Shown piece by piece: positions 1 through 7,429 of a stretch of 42,726 bases of DNA. Below the pieces are notes generated by a model, which searched no databases, was not told the origin of the DNA, and worked only from the letters and a program-made list of their open reading frames with translations. The stretch is taken from positions 1 through 42,726 of the IMG/VR virus record IMGVR_UViG_3300025044_000049; one strand, 5' to 3'. The translations under genes and the position numbers were made by a program. Source of the DNA: a virus. Within the stretch, counting starts at the first letter, position 1. Every line of letters starts with the position of its first letter.

Positions 1-1485
1 CTATGCGAGCTCCTGATACTGCTTTTCCAGCTTTTTCAGGCGTTTTTTACCTACCCCACCCAAGACTTCTATGGCATGACGCAATCGCGCTCTGCTCATA
101 TCTGGGCCTAACACTTCCATCGAATCAACAACTGAGATCGACGAAGTTGTACCCGCAATAGCGATAAACAATGGCGGCATAAAATCCTTTAACTTGATTC
201 CCAAGCCATCGGCCAAGGATTTCACCTCTGCGAAAATTCGATCACGCTGCCAATCATTTAACGATTCCAAGCGCCACGCCGCGCACTGCAACAAGGTGAC
301 TAACTCTTCTTCACTTAGACTTGAAGCGGCGAAGCTCGCGGGAGTAAGCGGCAACATACCCGACAAAAAGAACGCCGCCAACGGTGCCATATCGCTAAAC
401 ACTTCAATTCGGGACTGCACATGCGGCAGCATTTTCATTAACGTCTCGCGGTTAAAGGCCCACTCTTGCATACGATCCGCCAACTGCTCAAGACTGCAAT
501 CTTCACGAAGCCACAAGCCGTTTAGCCAGCGCAGTTTTTCAACATCGAATATCGGCCCACCCAAACTCACTCGGGTGATATCGAAGTTGTCGATCATGGT
601 TTGCAGACTGAATTTCTCGCTTTCATCAGGCATCGACCAGCCCATGCGGCCTAAATAATTCAACAGCGCCTCGGGCAGGAAACCCATGCGTTGGTAGTAC
701 CAAATACTGGTCGGATTTTTGCGTTTACTGAGCTTGCTTTTATCGGGATTTCGCAACAGGGGCAGATGGCATAACACCGGCATTTCCCAGCCAAAATACT
801 CATACAGTAATTTGTGTTTAGGGGCAGAATTAATCCACTCCTCACCGCGCAGCACATGGGTGATCTGCATCAAGTAGTCGTCGACCACGTTTGCCAAATG
901 GTAGGTCGGCAAGCCATCAGATTTTAAAAGGATCTGGGCATCTACCTGCCCCCACTCCAATTCAATTTTACCCCGCAGCATATCGTCAACTTCGCAGCGG
1001 CCATCGTCCTCAGGCACGTGCATTCGAATCACATAAGCATCACCAGCCGCTTCGCGACGCGCATGCTCAGCATCGTCTAATTTCAGATCTGAATACTTTA
1101 GAGCGGTATGCCCGCCTGCCTCGCGACGGGCTTCACGCAGCACATCCAATTCTTCAGCTGTCCTGTAGCAGCGAAAGGCATGTCCGGCAGCAATAAGTTG
1201 TTCACAATGCGCTTTGTAAATTTCACTGCGTTCGCTCTGGCGATACGGCCCGTGCGGCCCACCAACGTCTGGGCCCTCTGCCCACTCTAAACCCAGCCAG
1301 CGCAGTGAATCCAAAATCGCCTGCTCAGACTCTGGAGTAGAACGCTGTTGGTCGGTGTCTTCTATGCGCAGCAAAAACTCGCCACCTTGGCTTTTCGCAA
1401 AACAATAATTGAACAGTGCAATATAAGCCGTGCCTACATGCGGGTCACCGGTGGGCGAAGGAGCAATACGAGTGCGAACAGTCAT
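1..1485 (-). CDS. gltX: Glutamyl-tRNA synthetase (complete)
   Basis: Class I aminoacyl-tRNA synthetase that charges tRNA(Glu) with glutamate in the cytosol. The first ATP-binding signature appears as HVGT at residues 16-19 after the family's usual N-terminus (TRIAPSPTG), and the second as KLSKR at about residues 251-255. At 494 residues it matches bacterial GluRS length. The start at 1485 is chosen because family members begin [13 protein letters not shown]; the in-frame extension to 1512 adds nine residues with no homology and no ribosome site. This is a host gene and marks the chromosomal side of the window. The gene ends exactly at the window edge with a TAG stop, so it is complete. Confidence 0.97.
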   Translation of the reverse strand: MTVRTRIAPSPTGDPHVGTAYIALFNYCFAKSQGGEFLLRIEDTDQQRSTPESEQAILDSLRWLGLEWAEGPDVGGPHGPYRQSERSEIYKAHCEQLIAAGHAFRCYRTAEELDVLREARREAGGHTALKYSDLKLDDAEHARREAAGDAYVIRMHVPEDDGRCEVDDMLRGKIELEWGQVDAQILLKSDGLPTYHLANVVDDYLMQITHVLRGEEWINSAPKHKLLYEYFGWEMPVLCHLPLLRNPDKSKLSKRKNPTSIWYYQRMGFLPEALLNYLGRMGWSMPDESEKFSLQTMIDNFDITRVSLGGPIFDVEKLRWLNGLWLREDCSLEQLADRMQEWAFNRETLMKMLPHVQSRIEVFSDMAPLAAFFLSGMLPLTPASFAASSLSEEELVTLLQCAAWRLESLNDWQRDRIFAEVKSLADGLGIKLKDFMPPLFIAIAGTTSSISVVDSMEVLGPDMSRARLRHAIEVLGGVGKKRLKKLEKQYQELA

Positions 1486-2035
1486 GGAGTGTTTATTACC
1501 ATTTGAATACAATAGACATTTAGCCTCACATCAATTTGCGTGAGCGGGCCATTCAGGCCGCCATTATACGTGCCGGACGAGGCAAGATTCACCCACCCGC
1601 AGAGGTATTTCGCGGCAGATGCACAAAAAATTACTTAATCGCCGCTTTTGCGTCGCCCCCATGCTGGACTGGTCTGACCGAAATTAATTTTTATTTAAAA
1701 TCAATTACTTACAAAATTATAAAAATAAATTGAAGCAAATTTTAAGCACATACTTTAGCTTCCGGCGAGTAAAACGCGAGTTTACACCCACCAGTTAGCC
1801 AAATATTGGATTTTCGATTGCTTTATTTAGGGGTCGGGTTTAATAATCGGGATATCAAAAGGCAATTACAGGGAGGAAGGATTAGCGCGAAGTGTTTAAA
1901 AAGATGGCCCCTTTCAGAAAGGGGCACAGGTTCTTGGGATCTCGCCGTCAAACCAGACCCAAGGTATTACAACGGAATCATAGCCAATCAGGATGCGGTT
2001 GGCTACTTTTCCTTCAAATATCGGAGATTCACTCG
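1486..2035. other. Intergenic stretch upstream of gltX, no convincing gene
   Basis: No tRNA, rRNA or well-supported protein gene is visible here. It holds an AT-rich run (about 1680-1740) and a perfect short hairpin (GCCCCTTT at 1907-1914 against AAAGGGGC at 1918-1925). Two overlapping open frames (1806-2042 and 1892-2164) lack ribosome sites and look like decayed or chance coding. The phage/host junction may lie between here and about 2440, but only one attachment half would be inside the window, so it cannot be identified. Confidence 0.5.
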
Positions 2036-2164
2036 ATGCTGATTGCTTTGCAAACGATTGAGTTAGCCCTCGCGATCATTGCCAATGTAGCGCAGATTCT
2101 TTCTATATTCTGCCCCTACATTTGCGAAGATCACATTTTGCGACACTTATTGTTGTTGTCGTAG
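2036..2164 (+). CDS. Possible 42-residue hydrophobic peptide
   Basis: A short open frame starting at ATG 2036 with GGAG nine bases upstream (2023-2026). It ends six bases before a strong intrinsic terminator. The product is mostly hydrophobic over residues 1-27, with two cysteines at about 26 and 30, so it could be a small membrane peptide. I do not recognise a family. The pairing of a ribosome site with an adjacent terminator is the main support; the alternative is a small RNA that happens to contain a frame. Confidence 0.3.
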   Translation: MLIALQTIELALAIIANVAQILSIFCPYICEDHILRHLLLLS

Positions 2165-2169
2165 GGACT

Positions 2170-2204
2170 GCCGCCTGACCGATTAGCAGGGTCAGGCGGC
2201 TTTT
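2170..2204 (+). terminator. Strong Rho-independent terminator
   Basis: An 11-bp perfect stem (GCCGCCTGACC at 2170-2180 with GGTCAGGCGGC at 2190-2200), a nine-base loop and a TTTT tail. It ends whatever transcript crosses 1.9-2.16 kb on the plus strand. Confidence 0.85.
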
Positions 2205-2443
2205 GGATCGCACCCCACGAAGACCGACGCTTTAACTATTAATAGCTACCCCAACAGTGACCACTGGGGATTAACAGAGTTTTTACTCTGCCCCCAAATA
2301 TCCCAATTCCCCAGCCACTACAGCGATATACGACTAATTCAATTCCAGCGCACCACACCCCCAGAGTGCCGTGGACAATAGCGCAACATATTGATTAATA
2401 TAAATTTACAGTGCTTTTACTAAAAACCAATACACTGCCTTTA

Positions 2444-2686
2444 TCACTTTTTAACTTGCACACACCTCACCCGAACAACTGGACTTTGATCAGGTGTATT
2501 AGCAGCAATTCCTTGCTTGGCCCTCGATTCACCCACCATAACGATTAATGCAGATGCGATATCAGTCGACGCGTTGTCACACGCAGCTTTAGAAGAGAAC
2601 CCGCCCACCGTACTCATGCTTGGGTCGCGAATAGTCCCGCGGGGCGAATCAATATGCATTGTCACAATCAGTATCCATTCCAACAT
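2444..2686 (-). CDS. Small hypothetical protein, phage accessory type
   Basis: An 80-residue protein starting at ATG 2686 with AAGGA about eight bases upstream. The first ten residues are hydrophobic, the middle carries a cysteine (KAACDN) and the end has another (VRCVQVKK). This layout recalls small phage proteins with a short hydrophobic N-terminus and two paired cysteines, but I cannot name a family. It is divergent from the gene at 2768; the 16-bp LexA-type box at 2751-2766 lies between the two starts and could control either. Confidence 0.55.
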   Translation of the reverse strand: MLEWILIVTMHIDSPRGTIRDPSMSTVGGFSSKAACDNASTDIASALIVMVGESRAKQGIAANTPDQSPVVRVRCVQVKK

Positions 2687-2750
2687 AGAAAATCCTTTTA
2701 AGTTGCTAAGCTAGCCGCATTATCGCTATATTTGCGTCACTTAAAAATAA

Positions 2751-2766
2751 CTGTATATTCATACAG
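2751..2766. promoter_or_regulatory. LexA (SOS) box
   Basis: CTGTATATTCATACAG fits the gammaproteobacterial LexA consensus CTGT-N8-ACAG perfectly. On the plus strand it covers a -10-like TATATT (2754-2759) that has a weak -35 (TTGCGT, 2732-2737) 16 bases upstream. The transcript would start within a base or two of the ATG at 2768. This predicts LexA repression and DNA-damage induction of the plus-strand genes at 2768-4086, and possibly of the divergent small gene. Confidence 0.8.
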
Positions 2767-2767
2767 C

Positions 2768-3103
2768 ATGATTACACTCAGATACAGATATAACTCGATA
2801 TTCAAATCGGTACGCGAAGGCGACATCCCGAAGCACGAGCTATTGCCGGTACTGACCAAAGACGGTGATTTTGAGCGTGTGAAGTGGCTTGGCTTTATAG
2901 ACCTTGAAGACGCGAAGGCAATGGCGAATGCCAAACCCGTGAAGCTGGATATTCACCAATACAGCACATCCGTCGACCCAATGCCTAAGTGGCGATATAT
3001 GCCAGAAGGCTTGGCGGTACAGGGCTGCTTAACGAATCTGGGTGTTTACGCGGTAGCTGAAGATGGAAGGCCGCGAATGGTCAAAAGGCCCGCTCCAGAA
3101 TAA
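2768..3103 (+). CDS. SOS-box-associated hypothetical protein
   Basis: A 111-residue protein of unknown family, hydrophilic, with no membrane segment. The ATG at 2768 lies one base after the LexA box and has no Shine-Dalgarno sequence, so the mRNA may be leaderless. The only alternative start is TTG at 2732, which also lacks a ribosome site and would sit in the promoter. Visible features are a charged N-terminal half and a basic C-terminal tail (RPRMVKRPAPE). It is followed after 40 bases by the CsrA-like gene on the same strand, so the three plus-strand genes probably form one operon. Confidence 0.7.
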   Translation: MITLRYRYNSIFKSVREGDIPKHELLPVLTKDGDFERVKWLGFIDLEDAKAMANAKPVKLDIHQYSTSVDPMPKWRYMPEGLAVQGCLTNLGVYAVAEDGRPRMVKRPAPE

Positions 3104-3125
3104 TCGTGCTATATTTCAGCAAACA

Positions 3126-3141
3126 TGATCACGGAGGATCA
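3126..3141 (+). promoter_or_regulatory. CsrA-type hairpin over a ribosome binding site
   Basis: TGATC (3126-3130) and GATCA (3137-3141) form a five-base-pair stem that displays the hexaloop ACGGAG. This is the A-N-GGA loop that CsrA/RsmA proteins bind. The loop holds the GGAG of the Shine-Dalgarno for the ATG at 3143, so binding would block translation of the CsrA-like gene and, through coupling, of the gene after it. Confidence 0.6.
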
Positions 3142-3142
3142 C

Positions 3143-3328
3143 ATGCTAGTACTCACAGTCAAAGAAGGCGAAAGCATTTATATCGGCGATGATACTGTCG
3201 TAACGCTAATCGCAAAGCTGACCGGCGAAGCTGTTTTAAGAGTCGACACCGATCAGGTTATTACGATTGATAACAACGCACCCAAAACAATATTGCCAAA
3301 TAAAACTGAAGCTTTCGGGAGCAATTAA
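3143..3328 (+). CDS. CsrA-like small protein (divergent)
   Basis: At 61 residues it has the exact length of CsrA and opens with the family signature (MLVLT...EGE..YIGDD). CsrA proteins are dimeric RNA-binding translational regulators. Two arginines central to RNA binding in E. coli CsrA (R6 and R44) are Val and Asn here, so RNA binding may be altered or lost; it might act through mixed dimers with the host protein. The start at 3143 is preferred to ATG 3125 because the Shine-Dalgarno (ACGGAGG, 3131-3137) precedes it and the CsrA homology starts there. Its TAA overlaps the next ATG by one base (TAATG), indicating translational coupling. Confidence 0.75.
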   Translation: MLVLTVKEGESIYIGDDTVVTLIAKLTGEAVLRVDTDQVITIDNNAPKTILPNKTEAFGSN

Positions 3329-4086
3329 TGGCTTTAATTAAAAATATACGAATGGAGGGAGGTGCGGGTTATGGAATATTGGTTCAAGTTTTGGCGAAGT
3401 GCACACAATCACCATACTCCCACTGCCACTGGAAGCGCTCGCTTTACAAATACATGAAGGCAGACCATGCCAAAAGTCTTATGGTCAACGGTACCGTGAA
3501 GGTCGGGAGCCTTTATGATTTTCGAAATATCGACGAGCACGACGAGTGGATCGGCGACCGCCTAGAGGGATTCCAGAGCAGGTATACAACCAATACCTAT
3601 TTTGAAAAAGAGAACTTCCACGGCGCAAACCTTGAAAATGTAAGGATCGATATGGGCGGCAGAGCGACCGCTACAGTTTTGTATAGCTCTCCAGATTATT
3701 ACCTTTATTGCACAAGTATTCGCAAAGACAAAAAGATTCTATTGGAATCAGAAAAATATGATACGTGCGTCGAGATAACAAACCCGAACTTATTTTTTGA
3801 CGAGCTCACAAAAGCAATTTCGAAAAGATTCAACCTCCTTTATCAATCCTACGAATGCAGGCCTGTTATATACAAAAAAAAATCTCTGCTGATTGATACT
3901 AAAAAGAAAATAATAACAAATGATCTTTGGTATACGAAATGCGACATTGCTCGCTATAGAAACCAAAGAGAAGTTCGAACCCGATGGGCCCCAATTAACA
4001 GAACCAAAAACCCCATAGACCCAAACTCTTTATCTCCCTTTGATGTACCGTCACTTTCACAATACTGCCGAATTATCGAGGTATGA
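3328..4086 (+). CDS. Unknown 252-residue protein, DUF2971-like pattern
   Basis: The start at 3328 overlaps the CsrA-like stop (TAATG) and has GGAG six bases upstream. Residues from about 40 on (LYKYMKADHAKSLM, GSLYDFRNI, then DYYLYCTSI near the middle) resemble the general plan of DUF2971 proteins, which begin LYKY and carry a C-terminal aromatic/Cys core. The match is by eye and weak. The gene is AT-rich and lysine-rich compared with the phage structural genes, a sign of separate origin. Its place at the end of a LexA-box operon beside the late genes suggests a lysogenic-conversion or defence function. There is no signal peptide or clear membrane segment. Confidence 0.65.
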   Translation: MALIKNIRMEGGAGYGILVQVLAKCTQSPYSHCHWKRSLYKYMKADHAKSLMVNGTVKVGSLYDFRNIDEHDEWIGDRLEGFQSRYTTNTYFEKENFHGANLENVRIDMGGRATATVLYSSPDYYLYCTSIRKDKKILLESEKYDTCVEITNPNLFFDELTKAISKRFNLLYQSYECRPVIYKKKSLLIDTKKKIITNDLWYTKCDIARYRNQREVRTRWAPINRTKNPIDPNSLSPFDVPSLSQYCRIIEV

Positions 4087-4127
4087 TAACTAAAAAATCA
4101 AACTAAAACGAACAGTCGCAATTTTTT

Positions 4128-4147
4128 GCTGCCCAGATATGGGCAGC
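4128..4147. repeat. Perfect inverted repeat between convergent units
   Basis: GCTGCCC (4128-4134) and GGGCAGC (4141-4147) are separated by AGATAT. It lies between the ends of the accessory operon (plus) and the late operon (minus). It lacks a following T-run on either strand (the T-run precedes it on plus), so it is not a standard terminator. Confidence 0.6.
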
Positions 4148-4169
4148 CCATGCGCCAGCCCCATGAACA

Positions 4170-4928
4170 TTAAGTCCCAATAGGGCATGAAGTCTCTATT
4201 AAATCCTGCACCAGCGCGAGCAACTCAGCGTTCGCGGCCTCAAACAGATCGACATCAATGTGCATAAAGTCGGTCATGTAACCGTCGAAGAAACCAGTCC
4301 CGGCAGTCGCTTTAGAACCCAGCGCAATCGCGCCGGTAACTGTAGGTGGTGTTAATCCTACAAACACAGATGCAGCGCCGCCGTTTATCGATAAGCGGAT
4401 CTTGTCGGTGCCATCAAACGTAGCGATGTAATAATTCCACGACTCTTCTTGGCCCGCATCTAAATCAATTTGAACGGTGGCACCAGTACCGAACTTAAAG
4501 ATAATTTCGTCAGCGCCAGTCTGGCCGACAAAAAAACCATTACCACTGTCAGCACCCAACATATAGCGCGCCTCCGCGTAGGCAGCAGCAGCTTTAAATG
4601 TGCCAACAAACGAAAACGCAGCATTAAAATCTGGGGCGTCTCCAGTTAACGCGCACTGTTGTGATGCGGCCTTATCAAACAAGGCAGATGCATAGTCACC
4701 AGCAGTACCAAGCGCAAGTGATGGCCTCTTAGTGTTTGTTGACTGCGTAAAAGTTTGACCCGTACCTTTGCGGTCAACAAAAGTGACTATTTTTGGCCCG
4801 TTCAGCGTGACGTGACTTGGGTCAGCTTGAAACCAATTTATTAGATTGTCGTTAGCAATTAGCGTTTCGGCTAATGTCGCACCAACCGGGCACTCAGTAA
4901 ACGCGCCATCAATTACAAATCCAGACAT
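4170..4928 (-). CDS. Phage tail fibre/appendage protein, LamG-like
   Basis: A 252-residue protein, the last gene of the late operon, 15 bases after the esterase fibre. Residues of about 60-225 have the alternating strand pattern of concanavalin A/LamG-type lectin folds (AFSFVGTFKA, WNYYIATFDGTDKIRLSINGG, IALGSKATAGTGFFDGYMTDF). Such domains in phage fibres usually bind surface carbohydrates, so it is probably a receptor-binding accessory protein. No enzyme motif is visible. The assignment rests on fold-like pattern and position. Confidence 0.65.
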   Translation of the reverse strand: MSGFVIDGAFTECPVGATLAETLIANDNLINWFQADPSHVTLNGPKIVTFVDRKGTGQTFTQSTNTKRPSLALGTAGDYASALFDKAASQQCALTGDAPDFNAAFSFVGTFKAAAAYAEARYMLGADSGNGFFVGQTGADEIIFKFGTGATVQIDLDAGQEESWNYYIATFDGTDKIRLSINGGAASVFVGLTPPTVTGAIALGSKATAGTGFFDGYMTDFMHIDVDLFEAANAELLALVQDLIETSCPIGT

Positions 4929-4943
4929 GGTAAAACCCTCAAA

Positions 4944-7415
4944 TTAAGAAACAGAAACAATATCGCGGCAAAGGCGAAAACGAATTTCAGGCGTGCAAGC
5001 TTCAGTAAAGCCTTTTGCGTACCAAAATGAGCGCGGGCCTTTTACGTAAAGACTGCACAGACCACCCGCCCATGTGTTGTCCCTATCAGGGGCACCCACA
5101 CCGTTATTAGTCCCACCGATATATAGTTTTGGATTAGACCCGCTAGGCACTCCATCTAGGGTGATCAAAAGCTCTCGCGCTGACGCCGATGTATTGACTA
5201 TCTCTACTGACGTGATCGCAGCACTGCTCGTATCGTCGTCGAAATAAATGCCAAAGTTTTCTGGTGGAACGCCGCCGCGAAGCCAGTCGGTATCTTCTGT
5301 GACCAAACCTTCTGGGCCATCGATGGTGCACGTAATCTCGTCACCATCAAGCACCGCAGCCGATACATAAAGGGGGATAAAGTCTTCGCCTTCGCGAATA
5401 AGACGATAAACATGCGCAAACAGCTCGCCAGTTTGCAGTTTGTAGCTCATATGGATGCCGCTATCGACGGCAATTTCACCGTATACCGGCCCAATACAAA
5501 CCACATCAGGATCAGCCAAGGAAGTGGCTAACGCCTGCACGCATGTAAGTGGAACATTGGTTTCATCGAATGCATCAGAATTACGATTGTTCGGCTGGTA
5601 GGTCAGAACCTTTGGTCGTACGCCTGCGGCAATGTTGCCTGGTAACGCTTCACCATACCCACACACCTCGTCCGCAAACGCAGAGAGCAACGCACCATAA
5701 GTCGGATTAGCTCCGCCATCACCATCGTCAGGGCCAGCTTCATGGCCAATCAGGAAGTGTGCGTACATGATGCTTTCTTTTCCGTACACACCCGCTAACA
5801 TCGAAGAGGTGGCAGGGATCATTTGCGCAATGTTGTCACCCTTAGTAGTGCCTGCCATAAACTCGGTCAGCGGCGTACCGCCTTCGTTGCTTGTGATCTG
5901 CACGTATACACGCTGCTCAGTTGAATTAAGCGTACTAAGTGGCTGCGAGTCCATTGCAACAATGGAAAATTGAATACAGTCTGGCGTCCAAGAGGCCACG
6001 CCATTTATAAACTCCGCATCCTGTCCGGCAGATGTAAGCTCTGCAATATCCCCCGGCTGATACTCAATTGGCGTATCCCCCCAATTCCGTGATCCCTTTA
6101 TACCCATCGCTCGGTGCGCGTCACGAATTCCGAGCAGAATAGTGCGTAAGTTATTTGATGCGCCACCGGCACCAACATTAGACTGACCTGAATAAGACAA
6201 ATTCTCTATTGGCTTGCTCGTCGCAGCAAATCGTATACCATTCCCTGTTTTTGGGACTATGACATCAACCGGCCCGAAAAAAGTAGGCATCGTCATTAAA
6301 TAATTATTGTCGTCAAAGTTGCGATGGTCGTACCCCGCGAAACCAGCGATATGCTCAGCAGATGAACCGCCCGCGCTAATGAGATCCCGAATCATTTGCT
6401 CGGTACGCGCTGCGAACTTCCAGATATACGACTCACCCTTAGTGTTTACTGCTATCGCTGTGCGGCCGTCACTATCCGCAGCCAGAGGCGTGCCGTATGC
6501 TCCGTCACGGGCAATCTCAGAAGCCTGACCGGCCTGCACCGTCTTGGCAGACCAGACGCCGCCGCGCTTCCAGCCACCCGCAACGCGCAGCGCTTTATCT
6601 GTCCATGCCTGTATATACCCTACGATACCGTCACGAGGGTTGGCATTTACACGGCCTTCGATGGCTTGTTTATTTGGCTGTGTATCGATGTAATTAGCCT
6701 CTGGGCCCTCAATCACCTCGTACAAATCAACGTAGCCGTAAACGCTGCTACTAGGCACAGTGAAGCTCTGCCCCACTTCCCTATTTGCTGAAATTACAAC
6801 AGTGGCGGACGCGCCAGTTAAACCAGGCGCAGCTGCAAAACTAACCGTAGGTGCTGATGTATATCCGCGCCCACGAGCTGTGATTTCATACGCGCTAACT
6901 GCACCACTAACTACAGTAAACCAACCCGCCGCACCACTACCCGCACCACCCGTAAATGCCAGTGCGTATATGCCTTCTGTGCCGCCAGAACCAGCAACCA
7001 GTGAATCGAGTGAATAAACACCACTACTCAGAGCGTCAGCAGTATTGGCGTATCTCTCACCCGCAGCCTGAGCGGAACTTGCTGACGCTGCAGCATTAAT
7101 GGCGGACTGAGCTACCTGGCTATTTAAATCTTGGATTTCAACTAATACCTCAGTCACATCAACAACCAAAATATCCCGCAGTAACGGTGCCGCATACCCA
7201 CCTTTACTGACTTGAATGTCTACCCTTTCCGCCGATGTGTAGACAAATACTTTCGCGCTGGCATCTGCATATGCGGGATTACCGAGCGGGGTTTCGCTGT
7301 TGTCTGAAAAAAGGGTGGCGCGGGTTTGTGTGCCTGCCAAATAAACATCTATGGTTGCGCCAGGCAGCAAGGCGCCGTCCTCGGCCCTTGCAGCGAAGAA
7401 TTGAATGGGTTGCAT
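4944..7415 (-). CDS. Tail fibre/tailspike with SGNH (sialate O-acetylesterase-like) domain
   Basis: An 823-residue virion protein. Residues 1-85 resemble phage fibre head-binding modules (PIQFFAARAEDGALLPGATIDVYLAG). An Ala-rich helical linker follows (about 95-125), then Gly-rich repeats. The region at about 405-665 carries SGNH-esterase signatures: GQSN at 410-413 with the nucleophile Ser 412, GHEAG at 557-561, and Asp 651/His 655 in DSGIH. It probably removes O-acetyl groups from host surface polysaccharide during adsorption. The C-terminal 160 residues look like beta-rich trimer or binding modules. It follows the gpJ-like gene, the usual site for side or central fibre genes. Confidence 0.82.
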   Translation of the reverse strand: MQPIQFFAARAEDGALLPGATIDVYLAGTQTRATLFSDNSETPLGNPAYADASAKVFVYTSAERVDIQVSKGGYAAPLLRDILVVDVTEVLVEIQDLNSQVAQSAINAAASASSAQAAGERYANTADALSSGVYSLDSLVAGSGGTEGIYALAFTGGAGSGAAGWFTVVSGAVSAYEITARGRGYTSAPTVSFAAAPGLTGASATVVISANREVGQSFTVPSSSVYGYVDLYEVIEGPEANYIDTQPNKQAIEGRVNANPRDGIVGYIQAWTDKALRVAGGWKRGGVWSAKTVQAGQASEIARDGAYGTPLAADSDGRTAIAVNTKGESYIWKFAARTEQMIRDLISAGGSSAEHIAGFAGYDHRNFDDNNYLMTMPTFFGPVDVIVPKTGNGIRFAATSKPIENLSYSGQSNVGAGGASNNLRTILLGIRDAHRAMGIKGSRNWGDTPIEYQPGDIAELTSAGQDAEFINGVASWTPDCIQFSIVAMDSQPLSTLNSTEQRVYVQITSNEGGTPLTEFMAGTTKGDNIAQMIPATSSMLAGVYGKESIMYAHFLIGHEAGPDDGDGGANPTYGALLSAFADEVCGYGEALPGNIAAGVRPKVLTYQPNNRNSDAFDETNVPLTCVQALATSLADPDVVCIGPVYGEIAVDSGIHMSYKLQTGELFAHVYRLIREGEDFIPLYVSAAVLDGDEITCTIDGPEGLVTEDTDWLRGGVPPENFGIYFDDDTSSAAITSVEIVNTSASARELLITLDGVPSGSNPKLYIGGTNNGVGAPDRDNTWAGGLCSLYVKGPRSFWYAKGFTEACTPEIRFRLCRDIVSVS

Positions 7416-7429
7416 TTTTGGTTTCCCGA

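Noticed and set aside
1786-1795. CACCCACCAG as a further copy of the leader motif
   Set aside because: Only ten bases match, there is no hairpin, and C-rich ten-mers of this type also occur at 2528 by chance.
4128-4147. Terminator shared by the accessory and late operons
   Set aside because: The stem is perfect but neither strand has a T-run after it; on the plus strand the T-run comes before.
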